The notes: generated by a model from the sequence alone, not told the origin. Shown: positions 26,856 through 35,344, numbered from the stretch's first letter. The stretch: DNA of 64,000 bases from Clostridiales bacterium (GCA_029008095.1 JAQXJB010000052.1:124001-188000), one strand, 5' to 3'. Made by a program: numbers and translations.

Positions 26856-27734
26856 TCAGTTGTTTCTGCCCGCGAGTTTATTGGCCAGCCATATAAGAAA
26901 ATCCGGATTTTCAAAGGTTTCGGCCGCCACCGTGACGGCTTCATCGGTATTCTCCCGAACCAGCTCGTGACAGCGCTCAAGGCCAAACAGGTTGACAAAG
27001 GTGAACTTACCGCTCTTTTCGTCCTTACCTACGCTTTTGCCCAAAGCTTCCGCGCTGCCCTCGTAGTCCAGAATATCATCCCTTATCTGGAAAGCCAGGC
27101 CGACGGCCTGTCCGTAACGCTTAGCGGCCTCACGCTGATATATTCCCGCGTCGGCGGCAACGCAGCCCAGCTCACAGGCGGCCTCAATCAGGGCAGCCGT
27201 TTTCATGGCATGGGTGGTGAACACCTCGGAAGCTGTAAGCTCTTTTCCCACTCCGTCAAGGTCGAGGAGCTGCCCGCCGCAGATGCCGCGATGTCCGGCG
27301 GCGTGAGCGAGTATTTTCAGAGCCTCCATGATTTGGGCGGAATGAAGTCCGCAGTCAGCGATGGTATAAAATGCCTCCGCCTGAAGAGCGTCGCCCGCAA
27401 GGAGTGCCATCCACTCTCCGTACATCTTATGGCTGGTGGGTTTTCCACGGCGCAGGTCGTCATTATCCATGCACGGCAGGTCATCGTGAATGAGAGAATA
27501 GGTATGCAGCATCTCCACGGCGCAGCCCAGATCCAGCGCCAGCTCGGCAGCAGCGCCGCACGCGGCGCAGAACTCCATTGTCAGTATGGGTCTTATGCGC
27601 TTACCGCCCGCAAGGAGACTATAACGCATGGCTTCCAAAAGCCGCTTCTGGGGCACTTCCCTTTCCCGGCACAGCGTATCAAGACGGCTTTCCAGCATCT
27701 CCCGTCTAATATTATATAAAGTCTCGTTATTCAT
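26856..27734 (-). CDS. ispA: (2E,6E)-farnesyl diphosphate synthase (polyprenyl synthetase)
   Basis: 292 aa. It condenses IPP with DMAPP/GPP in the cytoplasm. First aspartate-rich motif LIHDDLPCMDND, second IRDDILDYEG, and GGKRIRPILT are present. ATG at 27734 overlaps the xseB end by 8 nt; a TTG at 27743 is the alternative. The spoIIIA-asp23-nusB-xseA-xseB-ispA order is common in Clostridia; dxs, usually next, is absent here. Confidence 0.95.
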   Translation of the reverse strand: MNNETLYNIRREMLESRLDTLCREREVPQKRLLEAMRYSLLAGGKRIRPILTMEFCAACGAAAELALDLGCAVEMLHTYSLIHDDLPCMDNDDLRRGKPTSHKMYGEWMALLAGDALQAEAFYTIADCGLHSAQIMEALKILAHAAGHRGICGGQLLDLDGVGKELTASEVFTTHAMKTAALIEAACELGCVAADAGIYQREAAKRYGQAVGLAFQIRDDILDYEGSAEALGKSVGKDEKSGKFTFVNLFGLERCHELVRENTDEAVTVAAETFENPDFLIWLANKLAGRNN

Positions 27735-27945
27735 TGCTATCAAATTCCGTTTCGACAGGGTTGCCGTCGGCTCCCTTCACCAGCTTGACTATCTTCTGCT
27801 CGGCTGTGTCAAGCTGCTTGCTGCAGCTCTTCACAAGAGCGGTTCCCTCCTCAAAGAGGCTCAGGGCGTCCTCCAAGCTGGCGTCACCCTTTTCCAGTGT
27901 CTTTACTATCTCTTCAAGTCTTGCCATTGCCTGCTCAAAGCTCAT
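27727..27945 (-). CDS. xseB: Exodeoxyribonuclease VII small subunit
   Basis: 72 aa. MSFEQAMARLEEIVKTLEKG with SLEDALSLFEEG is the XseB signature. Several small subunits pack on one XseA. The start at 27945 is directly preceded by GGAATGGGGGATTTAT from a leader repeat; the longer open frame reads through that hairpin. It overlaps ispA by 8 nt. Confidence 0.95.
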   Translation of the reverse strand: MSFEQAMARLEEIVKTLEKGDASLEDALSLFEEGTALVKSCSKQLDTAEQKIVKLVKGADGNPVETEFDSNE

Positions 27946-27950
27946 ATAAA

Positions 27951-27987
27951 TCCCCCATTCCGCCGCTATGAGCGGCACAAATAGAAA
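27951..27987 (-). repeat. Leader hairpin repeat, copy 3 (5' of xseB)
   Basis: On the minus strand: TTCTATTTGTGCCGC, loop TCATA, GCGGCGGAATGGGGGAT, then TTAT and the xseB ATG. It shares hairpin, flanks and position with copies 1 and 2. Confidence 0.8.
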
Positions 27988-28078
27988 TAAATGCTCCCCC
28001 GGCGAGATGGGGGATTATTGCCATCATCTGCAAAGCGGCGAGCAGATGGGCTTTTCATAAGATAGTGTAATTTTCACA
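27988..28078 (-). other. Structured xseA-xseB spacer with several hairpins
   Basis: On the minus strand, in order: AGATAGTGT/ACACTATCT, whose stem includes the xseA stop; CATCTGC/GCAGATG; CCCCC/GGGGG; then the leader repeat. None has a good U-tract. The spacer may process or attenuate the xseA-xseB message. Confidence 0.5.
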
Positions 28079-29287
28079 CTATCTGTCATGCTCGTTTACC
28101 TCCGTTACAGTACAATCCATGCTTCCGTCGGCAAGGCGAATGCTTACGCTGTCCCCCGCTTTTACCGACTTGGCGGACTTTATCACAGCACCGTCCTTCC
28201 GGGCCACGGAATAGCCACGAGCCAGAACCTTCAACGGGCTCATAGCATCGAGTCCCGCGGCAAGGGCGGTGAATTTATTGCGGTTTCTGGCGGTTATATT
28301 TCCCGCAGTGGAAGCGAGCCTGTCCATATCATGGTCGAGACGCTGCCGTCTGTCGTTGACATATGTCATGGGGCTGCAAAGCTCACGGTTTGCGGCAAGC
28401 TTGCCAAGACGCTCGCGGCTGCCCTCAAGCTTGCGGATGACCGCACCCCGGCAGCGGCTTTCCGCTGCCGCAAGAAGCTCGGTAAGCTTTATCTTATCCT
28501 GTACGGCCAGCTCAGCGCCGTTAGACGGCGTTGCCGCGCGAACGTCCGCCACATAGTCCGCAATGGTAACATCCGGCTCATGACCCACGGCGGAAATTAT
28601 AGGTATTTCGGATTCGTATATGACCCTGGCGACCCGCTCATCGTTAAAGGCCCAAAGATCCTCGATGGAACCTCCGCCTCTGCCGGTTATTATAAGGTCG
28701 GCGACTTTATGGCGGTTCGCATATTTTATAGCTCCCACTATTTCCGGCGGAGCCTCCACGCCCTGCACACGCACAGGCATTACGATGACCTTCGCCAACG
28801 GGAAACGCTTGCCCAGAACTCTTATCATATCCCGCACGGCAGCTCCCGCTCCGGATGTGATGAGGGCGATGCGCTCGGGATAGCGAGGCAGCGGCTTTTT
28901 ATGCTCCGGGGAGAAAAGGCCCTCTTTAGAGAGCTTTTCCTTGAGCTGTTCAAAGGCCACATAAAGGTCGCCCACGCCGTCAGGTGTGATGCTTGAGCAG
29001 TAAAGCTGATACGCTCCGTCCCTGGGATAAACCGTTACTCTGCCGAAGGCAATGACCTGCATACCGTTTTCCGGACGAAAGCGCAGCTTTACGGCGCTGC
29101 CCTTGAACATTACGCAGCGCAAAGTGCCCTCCGCGTCCTTCATGGTAAAATAATGGTGCCCCGAGGGGTAGATCTTATAGTTGGAAAGCTCTCCCCGGAT
29201 GTATACTCCATCCAGCGCAGGATCGCTGTCTATAAGATTCTTTATGCGTCCGTTGAGCTCAGAAACGCTGTAAACCTTATTGTCCAT
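28079..29287 (-). CDS. xseA: Exodeoxyribonuclease VII large subunit
   Basis: 402 aa. N-terminal OB-fold (SVSELNGRIKNLIDSDPALD, YIRGELSNYKIYPSGHHYFT) followed by the catalytic domain with YPERIALITSGAGAAVRDMI, GRGGGSIEDLWAFNDE and VGHEPDVTIADYVAD. It degrades single-stranded DNA in both directions with XseB. Its ATG directly abuts the nusB stop (TAAATG). Confidence 0.96.
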   Translation of the reverse strand: MDNKVYSVSELNGRIKNLIDSDPALDGVYIRGELSNYKIYPSGHHYFTMKDAEGTLRCVMFKGSAVKLRFRPENGMQVIAFGRVTVYPRDGAYQLYCSSITPDGVGDLYVAFEQLKEKLSKEGLFSPEHKKPLPRYPERIALITSGAGAAVRDMIRVLGKRFPLAKVIVMPVRVQGVEAPPEIVGAIKYANRHKVADLIITGRGGGSIEDLWAFNDERVARVIYESEIPIISAVGHEPDVTIADYVADVRAATPSNGAELAVQDKIKLTELLAAAESRCRGAVIRKLEGSRERLGKLAANRELCSPMTYVNDRRQRLDHDMDRLASTAGNITARNRNKFTALAAGLDAMSPLKVLARGYSVARKDGAVIKSAKSVKAGDSVSIRLADGSMDCTVTEVNEHDR

Positions 29288-29761
29288 TTAATTCTCCGGC
29301 CTGGTTTCGCTCTCAAACTGCATCTCACCGCGGACAAATGAGCCGAGGATGCCGTTGACAAAGGATACCGTGTCCGGCTCCTCATATTTCTTGCAGAGTT
29401 CCACAGCCTCGTTGATGGCGGCGCCGTTGGGTATCTCGGGCATATACATGACCTCGAACATGGCGATACGCATAATGGCAACAGCCACGCGGGATATGCG
29501 TCCCACGCGCCAGCCCTTGGCGTATTTCTCAATATAAGAATCCAGCTCCACGGCATGCTCGCCAATTCCGAGGGCAAGGTGCCGGATATATTCAAGCTGC
29601 TTCTCGTTGGGGTAGTCGGTATATACCTCGCACTCCCCGGCCAGACTCTTATAATATTCCTTATCGAATACTACCTCGATCAGCTCGGGAGCGGGCATGG
29701 GGTTTACGCCGATTTCAAAAGAAATGTGCATCGCGATCTCTCTTGCGTTTGAACGTGTCAT
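29288..29761 (-). CDS. nusB: Transcription antitermination factor NusB
   Basis: 157 aa. The N-terminus TRSNAREIAMHISFEIGVNP and the C-terminal PNGAAINEAVELCKKYEEPD, then SFVNGILG, are the NusB hallmark. It binds boxA of rrn transcripts with NusE/S10. GAGAGGT lies before the ATG. It follows the asp23 terminator. Confidence 0.94.
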   Translation of the reverse strand: MTRSNAREIAMHISFEIGVNPMPAPELIEVVFDKEYYKSLAGECEVYTDYPNEKQLEYIRHLALGIGEHAVELDSYIEKYAKGWRVGRISRVAVAIMRIAMFEVMYMPEIPNGAAINEAVELCKKYEEPDTVSFVNGILGSFVRGEMQFESETRPEN

Positions 29762-29821
29762 ATCTGTTGTACCTCTCTAAGTCTGAGCAGTATAATTCTT
29801 ATTTACTGGCGCCGATAAGTA

Positions 29822-29856
29822 AAGCAAAACCGGCGGGGGCACATTATACCCCCGCC
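29822..29856 (-). terminator. Intrinsic terminator after asp23
   Basis: GGCGGGGG/CCCCCGCC stem with a 9-nt loop; the minus-strand tail is GGTTTTGCTTT. It is 6 nt past the asp23 stop. Confidence 0.8.
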
Positions 29857-29862
29857 TGCTCC

Positions 29863-30231
29863 TTATTTATCCTTCTCGAAGAGAACTCCACTTACATGGA
29901 CATTCACGGCCTTTATGTTCAGGCCGGTCATATCTCCCACTGCCTTGGAGACAGAAGTCTGCACCTGCTTGGCTACCTCGTTCACGGGGTTGCCGTAGAC
30001 GACAAGGATGTGGGCATCGATGGTGACGTTATCATCTTCAACAACGACCTTTACACCTTTAAAGGGGTTCTTCTTGCCCAAAAGCTCCTTACCGCCGGAA
30101 GCGCTGCTGATGCCGCCGACGCCTTCCACTTCCTTTATAGCCTCAACGGTGAGTATGGAGAGAACATCCTCGGAAATATTGATGCTGCCCTCAGCCTCTA
30201 TCCTGCTGATATACTCCTTGCTGTCAGCCAT
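29863..30231 (-). CDS. Asp23/Gls24 family envelope stress protein
   Basis: 122 aa. Blocks ISEDVLSILTVEAIKEVEGV and VKVVVEDDNVTIDAHILVVY mark the Asp23/Gls24 family (YqhY-like); B. subtilis yqhY sits beside accBC/nusB and affects fatty-acid synthesis. No membrane segment. AAAGGAGG before the ATG, with its own promoter, between spoIIIAH and nusB. Confidence 0.93.
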   Translation of the reverse strand: MADSKEYISRIEAEGSINISEDVLSILTVEAIKEVEGVGGISSASGGKELLGKKNPFKGVKVVVEDDNVTIDAHILVVYGNPVNEVAKQVQTSVSKAVGDMTGLNIKAVNVHVSGVLFEKDK

Positions 30232-30258
30232 TGTGTTGCCTCCTTTGATTTTGCTATT

Positions 30259-30287
30259 ATTATACGGAGTTTATTATAACACAGCAA
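30259..30287 (-). promoter_or_regulatory. Putative sigma-A promoter of asp23
   Basis: Minus-strand TTGCTG, 17 nt, TATAAT, 28 nt upstream of the asp23 start. It would uncouple asp23 from the sporulation operon upstream. Confidence 0.65.
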
Positions 30288-30302
30288 AACAGAAAAAGGA
30301 AG

Positions 30303-30893
30303 CTATTTTACTTCAATAATTTTAATTTGCTCGGCGCTGATTCCCGTTTCTGAGAGTATTATGTCGGTTATGCGGGAAACAGCGCTGCTGCTCAGACCTT
30401 CGGTCGGGGCGGATACCGCGACAGTGGCTGAATCGTCTCCAAGAAAGACAACACAATCGTCGAAGCCCTTGGCTTTGATAAGGGTCTCAATCTCAACCTC
30501 GTCAAGCGAATACCCTGCCATTACGCTTATTTCCTCCATAGCGCTGTCAATGGCCTCCTGGGTGGCGTTCTCAAGCTCTGTTGCCTCCTTAAGTATACCG
30601 ATCGCGCTGTCGCGAGCCTGCTGGCGGGTAAGCCGCGCTTCCGCGAAATATTCGGAAACATTGCCGTGGATGGCTGAAGCGGCCTGAGTTCCATCCTCCG
30701 GCTCATAGAATAGGCTCATTTGCTCCTCTGCTTTGGCGTATTCCTCCAGCAGAGCCTCTTCCATATCGCTGCCGACCCCTGCGGCGGCCTTATCCTCATT
30801 TTTTGCATAAGACCAATTCAGATAGACCGCAACGCCGAGAAAAGCTACCACCGTAAGAATCACCGCGTTGCGCCTAAAAAGCTTCATCTTCAT
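30303..30893 (-). CDS. spoIIIAH: Stage III sporulation protein AH
   Basis: 196 aa. One N-terminal membrane helix (NAVILTVVAFLGVAVYLNWS), then an acidic coiled part and a C-terminal ring-building (YscJ/FliF-like) domain with LTRQQARDSAIGILKEATE and KGFDDCVVFLGDDSATVAVS. In the mother cell it forms the channel that meets forespore SpoIIQ. Start choice among TTG 30899, ATG 30893 and ATG 30887 is uncertain; 30893 fits AAAGGGA best. Last gene of the operon. Confidence 0.93.
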   Translation of the reverse strand: MKMKLFRRNAVILTVVAFLGVAVYLNWSYAKNEDKAAAGVGSDMEEALLEEYAKAEEQMSLFYEPEDGTQAASAIHGNVSEYFAEARLTRQQARDSAIGILKEATELENATQEAIDSAMEEISVMAGYSLDEVEIETLIKAKGFDDCVVFLGDDSATVAVSAPTEGLSSSAVSRITDIILSETGISAEQIKIIEVK

Positions 30894-30923
30894 TTTCAAA
30901 CATCCCTTTCCACACTTTTTAAA

Positions 30924-31454
30924 CTATTTCCCGGGGACAACGCTTATCTTATCCGTAGACAAGCCCGTGAGCGAAGCCACCGCGTTAGTGATCTCGAGCC
31001 GCATCGCCGCGCTTACATTTTCAACAACTACGAGAGCGCCCTTGTACTCCGGGTATACATATTTCAGTACGATCGGCTCCTGACCCGAATTGCTCTGAAG
31101 CCGCACCGCCGAGCTCTCGCTGCTGAGCTCGTAGCCCTCGCTGAGGGTCCTGTATTGGGTGGACTCATCCCGGGCTACCCTCTGTTCCACGGAGCTTTTA
31201 AGGGTAAGCATAACGCTCACCTCTCCCACCCCCGCTATCTTTTCCAGCGCCTGTGATATGCGTTTTTCTTCTTCCTCCAGCGAGAATTCAGGCCTATCCT
31301 CCGCTTTCGCGCTTGCCATCGTTTTGCCATCGCCGCCGGGCAGGCACAACAGTACCAACCCAAGAACGAGGGCGGCAATCAGAAGCCAGCGCTTCTTCAG
31401 AAGCTTCAGCACCGCCTCGCCTTTTTTTCCAAATCCTGCAAAATTAATTTTCAT
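30924..31454 (-). CDS. spoIIIAG: Stage III sporulation protein AG
   Basis: 176 aa. One membrane helix (RWLLIAALVLGLVLLCLP), then the conserved RISQALEKIAGVGEVSVMLT and IVLKYVYPEYKGALVVVENV of the SpoIIIAG ring domain. The ATG lies inside the end of spoIIIAF (11-nt overlap). It forms the large inner ring of the feeding-tube apparatus. Confidence 0.94.
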   Translation of the reverse strand: MKINFAGFGKKGEAVLKLLKKRWLLIAALVLGLVLLCLPGGDGKTMASAKAEDRPEFSLEEEEKRISQALEKIAGVGEVSVMLTLKSSVEQRVARDESTQYRTLSEGYELSSESSAVRLQSNSGQEPIVLKYVYPEYKGALVVVENVSAAMRLEITNAVASLTGLSTDKISVVPGK

Positions 31455-31941
31455 CTTCGCCGCTCCAATGCTGTCGCTCGGCAGGAACCCCAAGCTCCCC
31501 CTCTATGTATGAACTCAGTCTTTTTTTCTGTTCACCCTCCGCCTCACCTCCAAGCTCCACCGAGTAGGGATATGGATAATTCCCACCGTCTGTGATTTTT
31601 GCGGACACGGCGGCTGTGGCGTCCATTATGCCAAGCTCTGCCGCCTTGTCCAAAATATATGCTTCGCAGCTGTCTTCTATGACAGCTTTGATCTGTTCTT
31701 CCCCGCCGCTGATCGCCTGGCTCGCGTACTCTCCGCCCCGGGCGCGTATCTCACCCAGGCGCAAGGCGTATTCCTCAAAATCAAAGCTTTTGAGCGGCCC
31801 TATCAGCAGAGCCACGGTCATAAACCCGCAGGCCAGCCGAACTGCATTGCCGCTGCTGGTCTTGGGCGCGACAGCCTGCACTATACCGCAGATAAGAGCG
31901 CCGGCGCAAAGTCCTATTATCCAGCTTCTAAGAGTTTCCAT
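31444..31941 (-). CDS. spoIIIAF: Stage III sporulation protein AF
   Basis: 165 aa. Two N-terminal hydrophobic helices (SWIIGLCAGALICGIVQAVA; ACGFMTVALLIGPLKSF) and a soluble C-terminal domain of the SpoIIIAF ring type. Its ATG overlaps the spoIIIAE stop by 1 nt (TGATG), and the end overlaps spoIIIAG. Context makes the assignment secure. Confidence 0.92.
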   Translation of the reverse strand: METLRSWIIGLCAGALICGIVQAVAPKTSSGNAVRLACGFMTVALLIGPLKSFDFEEYALRLGEIRARGGEYASQAISGGEEQIKAVIEDSCEAYILDKAAELGIMDATAAVSAKITDGGNYPYPYSVELGGEAEGEQKKRLSSYIEGELGVPAERQHWSGEDEN

Positions 31942-33044
31942 CAATTCACCGCCTGAACAAAGGATATTATCGAGAAAAACAGCATCATGGCGCAGGCGCC
32001 CATAGCGCCCATGACCATGCCGAAGGCCGCTCCAATGCCGCCCGCCGCCTTCGCCATCGCTCCGCCGGATATTGCCGCGGAAAGCTTTGACGCACCTTTA
32101 TAAAGCAGATAGTGGCAGGCCAGCTTCAGCACCGGCGCGAGGCATACGGCGGCCACGGCCAGCATACCGAAGGCGCCCACGCTGCTCTTTATCACTGACG
32201 CGCCCAGCAGCACCGTGCTTGCCGCGTCCGAAACTATGCTGCCTACAACGGGCAAAGCCGTGGAAATAGCCGTTTTCGCCACCCGCACGGTGGCCGCGTC
32301 CGCAGAGCCGGATACCAGCCCCGATATGCTGAGATATACCACGAAGGCCAGGACTATCAGTGTAAGCAGGCTCGTGGCCAGCCATTTCAGAAATGACGCC
32401 GCTCCGGCCAGCCCCTCTCCGCCAATGGCGCAGTCGGCTATCACCGCCGCGATATAGGCGTATATCAACGGTATGAGAAGGTTTTCCACGCAGGTTATCA
32501 GTATGTCCATAAACAGCGCCGCCGCGGCGTACTTTGCAGCAGCCGAGGTGACTGCTCCGCTCACCGCCGCTGTGGCGGTAAGGGTGGGCAGCAGCACCTT
32601 TGAAAAATCGCTCAGCTCCGTTATCATGCTTCGCCCCAGACCGACGCAGGCGCTTATATCCCCCGCCGATATGGCTGCCACGGCCAGCACTCCCGCCAGA
32701 CGCAGCACATCCAGCCCCCCGGAGGGAGTATAGAGCACCCCGGCTATGCCGCATATCACCGCCGCCATGATGATAAGCACCGCGCTTTTCATGGCGCTTT
32801 TCGCAGTAGCTCCGATGTTGCCAACGGCCCGCCGCACGATTTTTTCTAATTCTCCGCTGAAATCCTCGGTGGGGTCGAGCTTTACATCCTCCATAAGCTC
32901 CGAGGCAGAGTCCGGCACAGCCTGCTCCACCTGGCTCGTATCAAACTGCTGCCCGTACTCGTCCCACTCACCGGCGGAGGCCGCCGGAGACAGCAGGACG
33001 GCAAACGTCCCGATGAGCAGCAGTATATGCACCGCCCGCCTCAT
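31941..33044 (-). CDS. spoIIIAE: Stage III sporulation protein AE
   Basis: 367 aa. A signal-like N-terminus (MRRAVHILLLIGTFAVLLSP) is followed by many hydrophobic helices, including LIPLIYAYIAAVIADCAIGG and LIVLAFVVYLSISGLVSGSA. It is the polytopic core membrane protein of the SpoIIIA complex. The ATG at 33044 overlaps the spoIIIAD stop by 4 nt; the open frame upstream of it belongs to spoIIIAD DNA in another frame. Confidence 0.94.
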   Translation of the reverse strand: MRRAVHILLLIGTFAVLLSPAASAGEWDEYGQQFDTSQVEQAVPDSASELMEDVKLDPTEDFSGELEKIVRRAVGNIGATAKSAMKSAVLIIMAAVICGIAGVLYTPSGGLDVLRLAGVLAVAAISAGDISACVGLGRSMITELSDFSKVLLPTLTATAAVSGAVTSAAAKYAAAALFMDILITCVENLLIPLIYAYIAAVIADCAIGGEGLAGAASFLKWLATSLLTLIVLAFVVYLSISGLVSGSADAATVRVAKTAISTALPVVGSIVSDAASTVLLGASVIKSSVGAFGMLAVAAVCLAPVLKLACHYLLYKGASKLSAAISGGAMAKAAGGIGAAFGMVMGAMGACAMMLFFSIISFVQAVN

Positions 33045-33427
33045 AGAAATGACTCCGTCATTTTCAGAACTGTTCGCATGAGGGGCAGCGCCGCATATAG
33101 AGCTGCGGCTGAGGCCACCAGCTCCACTGCCGAAGCAGAGGCCGCATAGCCCGCGTCCTTGCAGACATCGGAAGCCAGCTTGGCGCAGATGGATATGCCC
33201 GCACACTTCAGTACCGGCGACAGCAGCGCGCTGCTTATGGCTCCGTTTTCCGCCACCTCATATACGAAATCCTTCACATCGCCCAGAACGTCAAAGGCAA
33301 AGTAAAGAATGGTCACCGCCGCCGAGACAGTCAGGAGCAGGGCAAATTCCGGCACGTTCTTTTTCAGCATCAAACCTATCACCGAGGCAATGATCCCGAT
33401 AATAGAGCCTTTTATCAAAAAGTCCAT
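33041..33427 (-). CDS. spoIIIAD: Stage III sporulation protein AD
   Basis: 128 aa with four hydrophobic segments (IKGSIIGIIASVIGLMLKKN; PEFALLLTVSAAVTILYFAF). Typical SpoIIIAD length and location. It is 2 nt after spoIIIAC and coupled to spoIIIAE. Confidence 0.94.
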   Translation of the reverse strand: MDFLIKGSIIGIIASVIGLMLKKNVPEFALLLTVSAAVTILYFAFDVLGDVKDFVYEVAENGAISSALLSPVLKCAGISICAKLASDVCKDAGYAASASAVELVASAAALYAALPLMRTVLKMTESFL

Positions 33428-33429
33428 AA

Positions 33430-33624
33430 TTAAAACCCAAACAAAGTTTTTATCAAACTGAACAGGCTGCTTATTTCCTGCACGATTATTACAAGCACGC
33501 AGACAAGACCCGCAAGGGTTATCATCAGCGCCTGCTCATCCCGCCCGGAACGGGAAAGCAGCAAATTAAGCACGGCTACGATTATGCCAACGGCCGCTAT
33601 TTTAAAAATAAGATCCACATCCAT
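33430..33624 (-). CDS. spoIIIAC: Stage III sporulation protein AC
   Basis: 64 aa. Two hydrophobic helices, with LIFKIAAVGIIVAVLNLLLS and the conserved GRDEQALMITLAGLVCVLVI, match SpoIIIAC, related in sequence to SpoIIIAD. It lies 13 nt after spoIIIAB; AAAGGATAAT precedes the ATG. Confidence 0.94.
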   Translation of the reverse strand: MDVDLIFKIAAVGIIVAVLNLLLSRSGRDEQALMITLAGLVCVLVIIVQEISSLFSLIKTLFGF

Positions 33625-33637
33625 AGCTATTATCCTT

Positions 33638-34141
33638 TCAGATCATAAGTATGGCAAGCATCAGCCCCGAGCCCAGGCCAAGAGCCGCCCTCAGCTTATA
33701 CTGCCGCCGCTTTTCCTCTTCCGCCAGCTTTGCCCGATCCTCAAAATACACTATGACCCGGTCGATAAGCTCCCGCTGCTTTTCAGCCTCATAGCGGCCT
33801 ATTATCTCGCCCAGTTCCGCAAGAGCGCGGCATTCATCGTCCTCCAGTCCCCACGCCTTGCCGCCCAGAGCAGTACCGGCCCACGCGTTTTTCAGGCTCT
33901 CATTCCCAAAACGGCTGCTGCATTCCGCAAAAAAGCAATGAGCCGGATCGCTTTGGCTTTCCGCCAGCATTTTCAGCACATCGCCCACAGTCAGCATGGA
34001 TGTGCAAAGCTCGTTTCGCATAAGCGTCAGCGCCCGGGCAAGGCTTCGCAGGAACTCTGCCCGGGTACGCAGGGCGTCAGCCATGCTCAGGCCGAGCACA
34101 GAGCAGCTAAGAATGACCATGATCGCTCCCACGCTCTTCAT
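33638..34141 (-). CDS. spoIIIAB: Stage III sporulation protein AB
   Basis: 167 aa. An N-terminal helix (SVGAIMVILSCSVLGLSMAD), a central soluble helical part with RAEFLRSLARALTLMRNEL, and a C-terminal helix (LRAALGLGSGLMLAILMI) fit SpoIIIAB, which resembles GspF of secretion systems. ATGA overlap with spoIIIAA. Confidence 0.93.
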   Translation of the reverse strand: MKSVGAIMVILSCSVLGLSMADALRTRAEFLRSLARALTLMRNELCTSMLTVGDVLKMLAESQSDPAHCFFAECSSRFGNESLKNAWAGTALGGKAWGLEDDECRALAELGEIIGRYEAEKQRELIDRVIVYFEDRAKLAEEEKRRQYKLRAALGLGSGLMLAILMI

Positions 34142-35046
34142 AGCGTCTCGCTCCGGCTAAAATATTTATATCCCCGTTCGCTTCCGCTGCCGCTGATGGT
34201 CACCACGCCGTCGAACACGCCATTCTCAAAAAGCTCACGGTATCGTTTTCTGGTTTTCATCTCATTCATACTGCCGCCGTGGGCTGTGGCGAATATGGCC
34301 GTACCGCAGCCGGCTATGGCTCTGGCGGCCTCCATCTCCCGGTGGGAGCTTATCTCGTCCATAGCGATCACCTGGGGAGTCATGGCGCGAAGAAGGAACA
34401 TTGCCGCCTCCGATCTGGGCGCCATGTCCATAATGTCGGTGCAGGGCCCCACGTCCATTGTTGGCACGCCGTTTTTCACGGCGGCTATCTCCCCGCGCTC
34501 ATCGGCCAGCGCGACCCGCACTCCCTTTTCGGAAACGCGGCGCACCAGGTCGCGCAGCAGGGTGGTTTTTCCTCCGCCGGGCGGTGAAATGATGAGCAGC
34601 GAGCTGAGCACGCCATCCGCCGTTATCAGCTCCGGGAGTCCCTCCGCCGCGGTCTTTATCTCCTTGGAGATACGCACAGCCAGAGAAGAATAGTTATTTA
34701 TGCCGCATATTTCTCCGTTTTTTACCGCCGCCGTACCGCAGATGCCTATACGATGGCCGTTTTCAGCGGTGACAAAGCCTTCTCGGATATTGGAAGCCAC
34801 GGTATGTATGGAGGAATTTGACGCCGCGCAGACTATGTCCGCCAGCTCACCGCAGCTTATACAGCTCTTGTCCAAAACGATTTCGCGTCCCTCGCTGAGC
34901 ACCGATATGCCCGAGCCAGCCCGCAGACGTATCTCCTCGGCGGCGAGCATTTCCTCCTTGCCCAGACGGTACAGCTTCTCCTTCATATGGCGCGGCAGCA
35001 GCTCCGCCGCGCTCAGATAGCGGGAAAGCAGATATTCTTCGTTCAA
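34138..35046 (-). CDS. spoIIIAA: Stage III sporulation protein AA (secretion-type ATPase)
   Basis: 302 aa. Cytoplasmic ATPase of the VirB11/GspE type that powers the SpoIIIA channel. Walker A SPPGGGKTTLL, then RDLVRRVSEKGVRVALADER, Walker B region VIAMDEISS and ATAHGGSMNEMKTRKRYREL. It is the first gene of the spoIIIA operon, in mother-cell (sigma-E) control in B. subtilis. No clear sigma-E promoter could be picked out; the ribosome-binding site AAAAGGGG is 17 nt from an NEEYLLSRYL start, so the start is moderately sure. Confidence 0.95.
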   Translation of the reverse strand: MNEEYLLSRYLSAAELLPRHMKEKLYRLGKEEMLAAEEIRLRAGSGISVLSEGREIVLDKSCISCGELADIVCAASNSSIHTVASNIREGFVTAENGHRIGICGTAAVKNGEICGINNYSSLAVRISKEIKTAAEGLPELITADGVLSSLLIISPPGGGKTTLLRDLVRRVSEKGVRVALADERGEIAAVKNGVPTMDVGPCTDIMDMAPRSEAAMFLLRAMTPQVIAMDEISSHREMEAARAIAGCGTAIFATAHGGSMNEMKTRKRYRELFENGVFDGVVTISGSGSERGYKYFSRSETL

Positions 35047-35065
35047 GCAGATTGCCCCTTTTCAT

Positions 35066-35344
35066 TAAGGCATCGGGAATCGAACCCGTGCCGGTTTTTT
35101 CGGGCGGATTTCCGCCCATGCTGCGTCAACGGTCTTGAAAATACGCCAGTATTCTCTGCACCCGTTTCCTTGCCTGGACAAAAATCCGCTCCGTAAAAAC
35201 TGCCGGGCACATTCCGGCGAGGAATGTTCGAGGGATTTTTGTCGCGGCGAACGCTGCCTTGCTAACGCAAGGCAAGAACAACAAGGCAAAAAGCGCCGAA
35301 CAGGGCCGCCGGAACGCGGTACGGGTTCGACTCCCGCTGCCTTA
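35066..35344. mobile_element. MITE-like foldback element with 27-bp terminal inverted repeats
   Basis: The left end 35066-35092 and the right end 35318-35344 are inverted copies matching at 24 of 27 positions. Each begins TAAGGCA read inward and contains a T-arm-like hairpin (CGGG, 7-nt loop, CCCG). Inside are GGGCGGA/TCCGCCC (35102-35117), the arms GACAAAAATCC (35177-35187) and GGGATTTTTGTC (35232-35243), and a central GCCGG/CCGGC (35202-35218), so the whole can fold as a cruciform. It encodes no transposase. One end resembles the palindromes before ffh and lon. Confidence 0.65.
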
